From positions 1 to 11,872 of the forward strand of contig DNFT01000007.1 of NCBI GenBank assembly GCA_003486385.1: DNA of 11,872 bases, given 5' to 3'. This document shows positions 1 through 5,540 of this stretch, piece by piece. The translations under genes and the position numbers were made by a program. The notes beneath the pieces were generated by a model. It made no database searches, had not been told where the DNA came from, and saw nothing but the letters and a program-made list of their open reading frames with translations. Within the stretch, counting starts at the first letter, position 1, and every line of letters begins with the position of its first letter. Source of the DNA: Eubacterium sp. (GTDB lineage: Bacteria; Bacillota; Clostridia; Lachnospirales; Lachnospiraceae).

Positions 1-124
1 AGTTGAGTAGTCAAGCTACAGAATAAACATCAAAAGTCCATAGTATCTGAATTGTATTGAACCACGATATTAAAAGAAAGGAAACGTGTGATAATTAACT
101 TCCTAATTATCATACAAGCATTAT
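1..124. other. Upstream region of the first gene, with a stem-loop
   Basis: No gene is visible here. A perfect 9-bp inverted repeat, TGATAATTA (89-97) and TAATTATCA (104-112) with a 6-nt loop, ends 12 nt before the ATG at 125. The only Shine-Dalgarno-like run, AAAGGA around 77-82, lies 5' of this stem and is too far from the ATG unless the stem is folded. No convincing promoter was found. Confidence 0.45.
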
Positions 125-1171
125 ATGACCAAAGTGAATTTTTATGATAGCATTGATGATTCAATGCTAAAGTTTGCAGTTATTATTGCAAAACATAATG
201 GAAAATGGGTATTCTGTAAGCATAGAGAAAGAAGTACATGGGAAGTGCCAGGAGGACATAGAGAACAAGGTGAGGATATTCTTGAAACAGCAAAGAGAGA
301 ATTGTATGAGGAAACAGGAGCCATTAATTTTGAGATAAATCCGATATGTATTTATTCTGTGACGGCGCCAGACAACTTTGATGGGAAAGAAACCTTTGGA
401 AAGTTATTTTTCGCGGAGATACATACGTTTGAAAAAGATTTACATAGTGAGATAGAGAAAATAGCAATTATGAATGAACTACCGCTTAATTGGACATATC
501 CGGAAATTCAACCAAGACTGCTAGAAGAAGCGAGACAAAGAGGATTTTTGCCTAAGAAGGATGAAATAAAATGGTTGTTTTTTGATGTTGGTTCGACGCT
601 GGTTGATGAAAGTAGAGTTTATGAAGATAGGATGAAAAAAATAGCTGAATTATCTAGTCTAACTCCGCAACAAATTTATGAACATGCGATATCATTGTAC
701 AGGAGAAATAAAAAAGGTGATTTAGAGATAGCAAAACAATTGGGGATAGAACTACCTAAATGGGAATCACAATATGAAAAGCTGTATACAGATTCAGAAG
801 ATTGCCTGAAAAGGTTAAGCAGAAATTATGAAATTGGTATAATCGCAAACCAACCATTAGGAACTTCTGAAAGATTAGAAGATCTCGGAGTGCGAAAATA
901 TATTGATTTAATCATTGCATCAGCAGAAGAAGGTGTTTCAAAACCGGACAGACGTATATTTGAAATTGCTTTGGAAAGAAGTGGCTGTAAGCCGGAAAAT
1001 GCTGTAATGATTGGTGACCGCATTGATAATGATATTGTACCAGCAAAACAGTTAGGAATGAAAACGATATGGATAAAACAGGGATTTGGAAGTTTGTGGA
1101 CTGTAATGGACGAGAGTGAAAAAGCCGATATTGAAGTTAATAACTTATCTGACATTTTGAATTATCTATAG
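125..1171 (+). CDS. NUDIX hydrolase - HAD hydrolase fusion protein
   Basis: A 348-residue two-domain protein. Residues about 1-140 form a complete NUDIX hydrolase domain with a perfect NUDIX box at G44-G65 (G44, E50, R58-E59, E62-E63, G65). Such enzymes hydrolyse nucleoside diphosphates linked to other groups. Residues about 147-348 form a HAD-like phosphatase domain: motif I is DVGST (D154-T158), the motif III Lys is K273, and motif IV is GDRIDND (297-303). Two HAD positions are unusual: the D+2 general acid/base Asp is Gly156, and the motif II Thr/Ser is Ala241, so phosphatase activity is uncertain. The start at 125 lacks a normal ribosome binding site but matches the start of the related NUDIX segment at 9108. 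The stop lies just before the GGAGG of the next gene, suggesting co-transcription. The substrate cannot be told from sequence. Confidence 0.85.
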   Translation: MTKVNFYDSIDDSMLKFAVIIAKHNGKWVFCKHRERSTWEVPGGHREQGEDILETAKRELYEETGAINFEINPICIYSVTAPDNFDGKETFGKLFFAEIHTFEKDLHSEIEKIAIMNELPLNWTYPEIQPRLLEEARQRGFLPKKDEIKWLFFDVGSTLVDESRVYEDRMKKIAELSSLTPQQIYEHAISLYRRNKKGDLEIAKQLGIELPKWESQYEKLYTDSEDCLKRLSRNYEIGIIANQPLGTSERLEDLGVRKYIDLIIASAEEGVSKPDRRIFEIALERSGCKPENAVMIGDRIDNDIVPAKQLGMKTIWIKQGFGSLWTVMDESEKADIEVNNLSDILNYL

Positions 1172-1185
1172 GAGGGAAAGTGAAT

Positions 1186-2028
1186 ATGTTCAAGGTTGCT
1201 ATACTACAAAAACGTCCTATTAATGAACAAATAGATAAGAATATTGAAACTATCATTATGGCAATGAAAGAGGCTTCGGAAAACCATGCAGATATTCTAT
1301 TGTTGCCAGAATGTTTTATTACAGGATATGATTTGCCTATGTCATATGAAAAAAGCATTGCAGATAATGATATAAGAATTGCCAAAATATGTGAGAATGC
1401 TAAAAAATATAAAATAGGCGTAGTACTTACTGCGTTTACAAAAGGTAGTAAGCAGCCGCAGAACTCAGCCTTTGTTATCAATAAATCGGGCAATATATTG
1501 ATGAAATATTCTAAGGTGCATACCTGTGATTTCGCAGATGAAAGAGATGTTGAATCAGGGAAAGAATTTAAGGTATGTGATTTTGAAGGAATAAAATTAG
1601 GCATTATGATTTGTTATGACAGAGAGTATCCGGAAAGTGCAAGAATACTGATGTTAAAAGGAGCTGAAATTATTTTGGTACCAAATGATTGTGGTTCCAT
1701 GCAACCAAGAATCAGAGCACTTTCCACAAGGGCATATGAAAATATGGTTGCAGTCGCTATGGCAAATCCGAATGGAGATAATGCTGGATGTTCCTGTGCA
1801 TATAGTCCAATTTGCTGGGATAGAAACGGAAAATGTGTTGATAACACAGTTTTGCTGGCTGATGATAAAACCGAGGGGATTTTTTATGCGGAGTTTGATA
1901 TGGAAGCTATTAGAGAATACAGGAATCGGGAAATGTTAGGAAACACATTTCGTAAGGTAGAAGCATATAGTCAGTTGTTAAGTAAAGAAATCAAGGAACC
2001 ATTTATAAGGGATGGGCAGAATAGATAA
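1186..2028 (+). CDS. Carbon-nitrogen hydrolase (nitrilase superfamily)
   Basis: A 280-residue protein with the nitrilase-superfamily catalytic triad visible in order: Glu42 in LLLPECFITGY, Lys110 in KYSKVH, and Cys143 in GIMICYDREYPE. The family hydrolyses amides, carbamoyl compounds or nitriles in the cytoplasm; members include omega-amidase-like and N-carbamoylputrescine amidase-like enzymes. Its length is normal for a single-domain member. I chose ATG 1186 because GGAGGG at 1171-1176 is 9 nt upstream; the in-frame GTG at 1180 is only 3 nt away. It follows the NUDIX-HAD gene by 14 nt, so the two are probably one transcript. The substrate is not identifiable. The superfamily assignment is firm, the subfamily is not. 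Confidence 0.9.
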   Translation: MFKVAILQKRPINEQIDKNIETIIMAMKEASENHADILLLPECFITGYDLPMSYEKSIADNDIRIAKICENAKKYKIGVVLTAFTKGSKQPQNSAFVINKSGNILMKYSKVHTCDFADERDVESGKEFKVCDFEGIKLGIMICYDREYPESARILMLKGAEIILVPNDCGSMQPRIRALSTRAYENMVAVAMANPNGDNAGCSCAYSPICWDRNGKCVDNTVLLADDKTEGIFYAEFDMEAIREYRNREMLGNTFRKVEAYSQLLSKEIKEPFIRDGQNR

Positions 2029-2047
2029 GCCAGGAGGGGTGTGTTTT

Positions 2048-2215
2048 ATGTCCTTAGGACTAAAAAGAGGGGCAGTGCAACTTGAACCGCATGATAAGCA
2101 ATGGGACGAGATTGCTGTTCAAACAATTAAAATACTTAAAGCAATATTAGGTGATGATGTTATTGATATACAGCATATTGGAAGTACAGCAATACCAGCA
2201 ATCACAGCAATTTGA
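2048..2215 (+). pseudogene. GrpB family (UPF0157) protein, N-terminal stub
   Basis: This ORF encodes 55 residues beginning MSLGLKRGAVQLEPHD and containing IQHIGSTAIP, which match the N-terminal third of GrpB/UPF0157 proteins, a nucleotidyltransferase-fold family usually about 170-180 residues long. It has a good ribosome binding site (AGGAGGGG, 2032-2039) and ATG at 2048. After the IGSTAIPAI motif it stops at a TGA (2213-2215), where the family would continue with a metal-binding Asp motif. The sequence at the break is a run of near-repeats of AGCAAT (2188-2211). It abuts a methyltransferase 3' fragment, overlapping at TTGA. The stub lacks catalytic residues and is probably non-functional. 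Confidence 0.7.
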
Positions 2216-2619
2216 AGGAATGTTTAAGGGTGTTAAAGAAAGGTGGGCTTTTAATTACTGCGTATATTCCAAGATATTATGTATTTCAATATGTTGCTAC
2301 AAATAATGTGAAATATTTAGATGGACATTTGGCAAAACAGCTTATAGAAACAGGCATATTAAAGCATGATGATGAGAAGTGTTTTTGGACGGATACTTAT
2401 TATTCATCAAAAGAGGAAATGGAATCAATTTATCAAAGATATGGATTAGAAATTGTAGACCATTTTGCACAAGATGGTTTGTCACCTCTTCTATCGCAAA
2501 AGATAGACCAATGGGATGAAAATCAGTTCAAAATTTGGTGCAATTACCATTATAGTGTATGTCGTGAACAGTCAGTGCTTGGTGCAAGTAACCATGTTAT
2601 CATAATTGGCAGAAAATAA
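2212..2619 (+). pseudogene. Class I SAM-dependent methyltransferase, C-terminal fragment
   Basis: The frame reads KECLRVLKKGGLLITAYIP and onward. This is the helix and strand that follow motif III of class I methyltransferases (the ECxRVLKxGG signature), then about 120 residues of a C-terminal substrate-binding region. The SAM-binding half with the GxGxG motif is absent. The only start available is a TTG overlapping the TGA of the GrpB stub, with no ribosome binding site of its own. It therefore looks like the surviving 3' half of a methyltransferase gene joined to the GrpB stub by a deletion near 2211. It differs in sequence from the intact methyltransferase at 10633, so it is not a recent copy of it. 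Confidence 0.7.
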
Positions 2620-2628
2620 CATTTATCC

Positions 2629-2659
2629 TTGCAGAAACATAAGTGCTTATGTTAGGATA
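2629..2659 (+). promoter_or_regulatory. Candidate promoter of the toxin gene, with a palindrome in the spacer
   Basis: TTGCAG (2629-2634) and TAGGAT (2653-2658) are separated by 18 nt, and TG at 2650-2651 one base before the -10 makes an extended -10. The spacer is almost filled by a near-perfect palindrome, AACATAAG-TG-CTTATGTT (2636-2653). TATCCT (2624-2629) and AGGATA (2654-2659) extend it outwards after a 6-nt bulge. The palindrome could be an operator. The -35 is weak (3 of 6 matches). Confidence 0.35.
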
Positions 2660-2678
2660 CTACTTAAGGAAAGTACCC

Positions 2679-2750
2679 ATGACAGGGCGTTAAGCGTCCG
2701 GGGGACGCTTGTTTAGCACCGACCGAAGCGGAGCGTAGACGGTGGCGCCG
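2679..2750 (+). promoter_or_regulatory. Structured toxin mRNA leader with mini-ORF
   Basis: The leader is markedly GC-richer than its surroundings. It holds a 4-codon ORF (ATG 2679 to TAA 2693, MTGR) preceded by AAGGA (2666-2670). Next comes an 8-bp hairpin AAGCGTCC/GGACGCTT (2692-2699/2703-2710), then CACCG (2717-2721) pairing with CGGTG (2740-2744). The last arm includes the only SD-like GGTGG (2741-2745) in front of ATG 2751, so the toxin start is probably sequestered. This is the kind of control expected for type I toxin mRNAs. Confidence 0.5.
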
Positions 2751-2885
2751 ATGACGGCTTATGAAATCATTTCGATTTTCATTGGGATATTAGCATTGTT
2801 GATGTCCTTTGGTAGCTTGATTGTAGCGCTGCTTGCCTTTCTCGATAAAGAGAAAAGCTCTTCGAGGAAGAGCAGGCGAAAATAA
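2751..2885 (+). CDS. Putative holin-like (type I TA) toxin, small membrane peptide
   Basis: A 44-residue peptide starting MTAYEIISIFIGILALL. It has a short MxxYE-type head, a single hydrophobic segment at about residues 6-31 (SFGSLIVALLAF near its end), an Asp at 32, and a strongly basic tail (KEKSSSRKSRRK). The pattern matches the Firmicute 'putative holin-like toxin' peptides, single-span membrane toxins usually controlled by an antisense RNA. Length and charge layout are typical. The start codon follows GGTGG, which is predicted to be paired in the leader. The stop overlaps the U-tract of the proposed antisense RNA's terminator. The family call rests on remembered family pattern, not a search; toxicity is inferred. 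Confidence 0.7.
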   Translation: MTAYEIISIFIGILALLMSFGSLIVALLAFLDKEKSSSRKSRRK

Positions 2886-2918
2886 AAATGCCTATCCTGT
2901 TTGATCCACAGGATAGGC
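2879..2918 (-). terminator. Intrinsic terminator of the antisense RNA
   Basis: GCCTATCCTG (2890-2899) and CAGGATAGGC (2909-2918) form a perfect 10-bp stem with a 9-nt loop. Read on the minus strand the stem is followed by ATTTTTATTTT (2889-2879), a proper U-tract. On the plus strand no U-tract follows directly. Confidence 0.65.
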
Positions 2919-2988
2919 GGTGTCCGTAAGGACATTTCTTTAGCCTAAACTCGGAGCATCCACCTTTGGAGTGGGTACTTTATGTTTA
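2880..2988 (-). ncRNA. Candidate antisense antitoxin RNA
   Basis: An RNA of about 105-110 nt is predicted. It would start near 2987 from the minus-strand promoter at 2994-3022 and end in the U-tract just inside the toxin stop codon. It would be complementary to the last codon or so and to the 3' UTR of the toxin mRNA. Convergent, 3'-overlapping antisense RNAs of this size are the antitoxins of several Firmicute type I systems. Expression is inferred; the promoter and terminator are seen. Confidence 0.45.
2921..2941 (+). terminator. Likely toxin mRNA terminator
   Basis: TGTCC (2921-2925), a GTAA loop of GNRA type, and GGACA (2930-2934) form a compact hairpin followed by TTTCTTT (2935-2941). 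It lies just downstream of the 10-bp stem and would end the toxin transcript inside the antisense region. The stem is short, so read-through to the stronger terminator at 3059-3084 is possible. Confidence 0.45.
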
Positions 2989-2993
2989 ATTAG

Positions 2994-3022
2994 ATATTAT
3001 CATCTTATGTCTGATAATTCAA
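2994..3022 (-). promoter_or_regulatory. Minus-strand promoter facing the toxin
   Basis: On the minus strand TTGAAT (3022-3017) is followed after exactly 17 nt by TAATAT (2999-2994), with TG one base before the -10 (extended -10). Transcription would begin near 2987 and run left into the toxin 3' end. Confidence 0.5.
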
Positions 3023-3058
3023 GAGGCATCAGTCATTAATTTTTGTTCCTAGTGGCTT

Positions 3059-3084
3059 GCCCCTTGACAGGGGCTCTTTTTTTT
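3059..3084 (+). terminator. Intrinsic terminator upstream of bioY
   Basis: GCCCC (3059-3063), a 6-nt loop and GGGGC (3070-3074) are followed by TC and eight T residues (3077-3084). It closes off transcription from the toxin side. Its loop sequence is TTGACA, which is also a perfect -35 box for bioY. Confidence 0.7.
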
Positions 3085-3092
3085 ATTATGAT
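3064..3092 (+). promoter_or_regulatory. bioY promoter (sigma-A type)
   Basis: TTGACA (3064-3069, 6 of 6) is spaced 17 nt from TATGAT (3087-3092, 5 of 6), close to consensus. The -35 box lies in the terminator loop and the U-tract forms most of the spacer. The expected start is near 3099, inside the BirA operator, giving a leader of about 27 nt. Confidence 0.75.
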
Positions 3093-3123
3093 TGTTAACC
3101 ATAAGGATAACGGAGGTTGACAA
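3092..3123 (+). promoter_or_regulatory. BirA (biotin repressor) operator
   Basis: TTGTTAACC (3092-3100), a 14-nt spacer and GGTTGACAA (3115-3123) match the known Firmicute BirA operator pattern TTGTtAACC-N14-16-GGTTaACAA, with one deviation (G for A in the right half). It overlaps the last base of the -10, the likely transcription start, and the GG of the bioY ribosome binding site (GGAGG, 3112-3116). BirA charged with biotinyl-AMP would block initiation. Confidence 0.85.
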
Positions 3124-3125
3124 TT

Positions 3126-3707
3126 ATGACATCAAAAACAAAAACACTGGTATATTGCGGCCTTTTTACGGCACTTATTGCCGTTGGGGCATTTATCAAG
3201 ATACCGATTCCTGTTGTGCCATTTACGCTTCAGTATTTATTCACGATGATGGCGGGGCTTTTGTTAGGACCTAAGCTTGGTGCGATGGCAGTTACTTTTT
3301 ATATGCTGCTCGGGCTTATCGGACTGCCAATTTTTGCGGAGGGTGGCGGTCTGTGGTACATATTTAAGCCGAGCTTCGGGTACATTATAGGATTTATTGT
3401 GGGTACATTTGTAACAGGGTACATAGCAGAGCACATGAAGAAAAAGAATGTGGGAAATTATCTTGTGGCGAATTTTGCAGGGCTGTTCTTCGTCTATGCA
3501 ATAGGAATGATTTATTACTACATAATCTGCAATTTTGTGATTAACACGCCGATTGCTGTGTGGCCGTTATTTTTGTACTGCTTTATTCTGGCAGTGCCGG
3601 GCGACATAGCACTTAGCATATTAGCAGCAGTGCTTGCAAAGCGTATCAAGCCTGTGCTGGGACTTGAGGCGATGGTTTCACATAAGAGGCTGAAATACAG
3701 CCGTTGA
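3126..3707 (+). CDS. bioY: Biotin ECF transporter S component BioY
   Basis: A 193-residue, very hydrophobic protein with about six membrane segments. It has the BioY hallmarks PIPVVPFTLQ near the N-terminus, GLIGLPIFAEGGG, and the following SFGYIIGF segment. BioY binds biotin in the membrane and normally works with the shared ECF energising module (EcfA, EcfA', EcfT), whose genes are not in this window. I chose ATG 3126 because GGAGG at 3112-3116 is 9 nt upstream; the TTG at 3117 directly abuts the ribosome binding site. It is the first gene of the biotin block, 34 nt before bioB, directly behind a BirA operator, so uptake and synthesis should be repressed together. Family length is normal. 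Confidence 0.93.
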   Translation: MTSKTKTLVYCGLFTALIAVGAFIKIPIPVVPFTLQYLFTMMAGLLLGPKLGAMAVTFYMLLGLIGLPIFAEGGGLWYIFKPSFGYIIGFIVGTFVTGYIAEHMKKKNVGNYLVANFAGLFFVYAIGMIYYYIICNFVINTPIAVWPLFLYCFILAVPGDIALSILAAVLAKRIKPVLGLEAMVSHKRLKYSR

Positions 3708-3741
3708 ATATTGTTACTATAATGAAAATGGGAGGCATGAC

Positions 3742-4719
3742 ATGGATGCAATTAAATTAGCTGAGGAGATTATCGGAGGAAGGAGAATCACGAGGGAGGA
3801 TGATTTGTCATTTTTCCTGAACTGTGATCTGGATGAGCTGTGCAAGGGTGCGGATATGATAAGGGAGAAGTTTGTCGGGGACAAGGTAGACCTCTGTTCA
3901 ATCATAAATGGGCGAAGCGGAAGATGCCCGGAGGACTGCAAATATTGTGCACAGTCGGCTCATCATCACACGAATTGTGAGGTCTATGATTTCCTTCCTG
4001 AGGAGAAGATTCTTGAAGCGTGTAAGATGAATGAGAGTGAGGGTGTGGACAGATTTTCGATTGTGACTGCGGGAAAGGCACTGACCGGCGAGGAGTTTGA
4101 AAAGGCTATACACGCTTATGAGACGATGAAAAGGGAGTGCAAGATAGATTTGTGTGCTTCGATGGGCTTTTTGACGGCGGAGCAGCTTCACAGGCTTCAT
4201 GAGGCGGGAGTTACAAGCTATCATCACAACATCGAGACTTCCAAAAGAAATTTCCCTAATATATGCACGACACATACCTACGATATGAAGATTGAGACAC
4301 TCAAAAAGGTGAAGGCTGAGGGAATGTATGCATGCTCAGGCGGAATAATCGGAATGGGCGAAACATGGGAGGACAGACTTGACATGGCAGTGAGCCTTTC
4401 CGAGGTCGGCGTGGATTCTATACCGATAAATGCACTCATGCCGATACCGGGCACACCGCTTGAGGGGCTTGAAAGACTGAGTGAGCCGGAAATACTGCGT
4501 ACAATCGCTTTTTTCAGATACATAAATCCGAAGGCGGACATCAGACTTGCGGCTGGACGTGCACTGCTCACCAATGATGGAGAGCTTGCGTTCAAGTCAG
4601 GTGCATCGGCAACAATAACCGGAAACATGCTCACAACCGCAGCATGTGCGACAATCAGAAGTGACAGGGAGCTGCTTGAAAGCATGGGACGCGATGTGAC
4701 GCCGGAGTATTGGAAGTAG
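3742..4719 (+). CDS. bioB: Biotin synthase BioB (radical SAM)
   Basis: A 325-residue radical-SAM enzyme that inserts sulfur into dethiobiotin. The [4Fe-4S]/SAM motif is C62-PED-C66-KY-C69 in GRCPEDCKYCAQS. Aligned by eye with E. coli BioB, two auxiliary-cluster cysteines are kept (C138 in DLCASMG, C198 in ACSGGI) and so is the RLAAGR segment (268-273). The position of E. coli Cys97 (RFC) is Ser106 (RFS). An extra Cys302 lies near the C-terminus (TTAACATIRS). The E. coli NLDTS motif reads NIETS here. The protein may therefore use a differently ligated auxiliary cluster, as reported for some anaerobes' BioB. ATG 3742 has GGGAGG 6 nt upstream; an overlapping ATG at 3737 is out of frame. It is second in the bio block. 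Confidence 0.95.
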   Translation: MDAIKLAEEIIGGRRITREDDLSFFLNCDLDELCKGADMIREKFVGDKVDLCSIINGRSGRCPEDCKYCAQSAHHHTNCEVYDFLPEEKILEACKMNESEGVDRFSIVTAGKALTGEEFEKAIHAYETMKRECKIDLCASMGFLTAEQLHRLHEAGVTSYHHNIETSKRNFPNICTTHTYDMKIETLKKVKAEGMYACSGGIIGMGETWEDRLDMAVSLSEVGVDSIPINALMPIPGTPLEGLERLSEPEILRTIAFFRYINPKADIRLAAGRALLTNDGELAFKSGASATITGNMLTTAACATIRSDRELLESMGRDVTPEYWK

Positions 4720-4758
4720 TATTTATTTAAGGAATGAACAACAGAGAGGGTAATTAAG

Positions 4759-5442
4759 ATGGCTAAATCTATATTTATAACCGGTACGGGGACCGATATC
4801 GGGAAGACGTATGTTGCGGGGTTGATTGTAAAGAAAATTGCGGATGCCGGGAAATCGGCGGCATATTATAAGGCAGCAATGAGCGGAAATGACAGGAGGG
4901 AGGATGGCACTCTTATACCGGGGGATGCACTTTTTGTCAGGCAGACGGCAGGGATAGAGCAGCCGCTTGACGAGATGTGTCCTTATGTGTATGAAAATGC
5001 ATATTCCCCGCATCTGGCTTCACGCATAGAGGGGCATCCGGTGGAGCTGTCCGTTGTCAAAGAGGGATATAAAAAGGTCTGTGAAAAATACGACTATGTC
5101 ACGATGGAGGGCAGCGGCGGAATACTCTGTCCTATATGCTTTGACGAGGCAAAAATACAGCTTGAGGATGTCATAAAGGAGCTGGGCTTGTCCTGCATAA
5201 TTGTTGCGGATGCCGGACTTGGCACAATAAACAGCGTTGTGCTCACGGTTGAATACATGAAGACACATGACCTGCCAGTGAAGGGAATAATATTTAACAA
5301 TTATCATCCGGGAAATGTCATGGAGGATGACAACATATTTATGTGCGAGTATATGACCGGGCTGCCAACCCTTGCGAAGGTTAAGAAGGGGGACACACAG
5401 CTTGACATTGAGGTGGAGAAGCTTTTAGGGCTTTATGAATAA
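4759..5442 (+). CDS. bioD: Dethiobiotin synthetase BioD
   Basis: A 227-residue ATP-dependent enzyme that carboxylates and closes 7,8-diaminopelargonic acid to dethiobiotin, the substrate of BioB. It has the P-loop GTGTDIGKT (9-17), Lys38 in YYKAAMSG, the MEGSGG motif (116-121), and VADAGLGTINSV, all in the order expected for BioD. Its length is normal. The ATG lies about 9 nt after GAGAGG and 39 nt after the bioB stop, so it is in the same operon. Nothing indicates damage. Confidence 0.95.
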   Translation: MAKSIFITGTGTDIGKTYVAGLIVKKIADAGKSAAYYKAAMSGNDRREDGTLIPGDALFVRQTAGIEQPLDEMCPYVYENAYSPHLASRIEGHPVELSVVKEGYKKVCEKYDYVTMEGSGGILCPICFDEAKIQLEDVIKELGLSCIIVADAGLGTINSVVLTVEYMKTHDLPVKGIIFNNYHPGNVMEDDNIFMCEYMTGLPTLAKVKKGDTQLDIEVEKLLGLYE

Positions 5443-5449
5443 GCTTCGA

Positions 5450-5512
5450 GGATTGCGGGAGCGCAAAGCATGAAGCAATCCGATATCATTGTGGGCAAAA
5501 TACCTTTTGCCC
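5450..5512 (+). promoter_or_regulatory. Two stem-loops between bioD and bioA
   Basis: The first is GGATTGC (5450-5456) with GCAATCC (5475-5481), an 18-nt loop, and a competing pairing GCTTC/GAAGC (5443-5447/5472-5476). The second is GGGCAAAA (5493-5500), TACC, TTTTGCCC (5505-5512). Neither is followed by a clean U-tract, so they look like processing or attenuation elements rather than full terminators. The 98-nt gap is the longest inside the block. Confidence 0.5.
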
Positions 5513-5540
5513 CGACATAATTAATATAAAGGAGTACAAC

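Larger units (their letters stand above)
2670..2981. repeat. 10-bp inverted repeat enclosing the toxin gene
   Basis: AAAGTACCCA at 2670-2679 has its exact reverse complement TGGGTACTTT at 2972-2981. These arms bracket the toxin leader, ORF and hairpins. In a read-through toxin transcript they could pair and close the 5' and 3' ends. Alternatively they are the termini of a small inserted unit; no target-site duplication was recognised. Confidence 0.5.

Noticed and set aside
1137..1604. Long minus-strand open frames opposite the nitrilase, bioB, bioA, peptidase and integrase genes
   Set aside because: They lie antisense to strongly supported genes, have poor starts and compositionally shadow-like proteins, and show no recognisable family.
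2670..2981. Transposon or MITE bounded by the 10-bp inverted repeat
   Set aside because: No target-site duplication or second copy was seen. An RNA-structure role is equally possible, so it is kept only as a repeat feature.
3117..3125. TTG 3117 as bioY start
   Set aside because: It directly abuts GGAGG (3112-3116) with no spacing; ATG 3126 is correctly spaced.
3000..3126. Riboswitch before bioY
   Set aside because: The leader is only about 27 nt from the predicted start, and a BirA operator already explains regulation.
3718..3723. Perfect TATAAT between bioY and bioB as an internal promoter
   Set aside because: No acceptable -35 lies 16-18 nt upstream (ATACAG), and transcription would start at or inside the bioB ribosome binding site.
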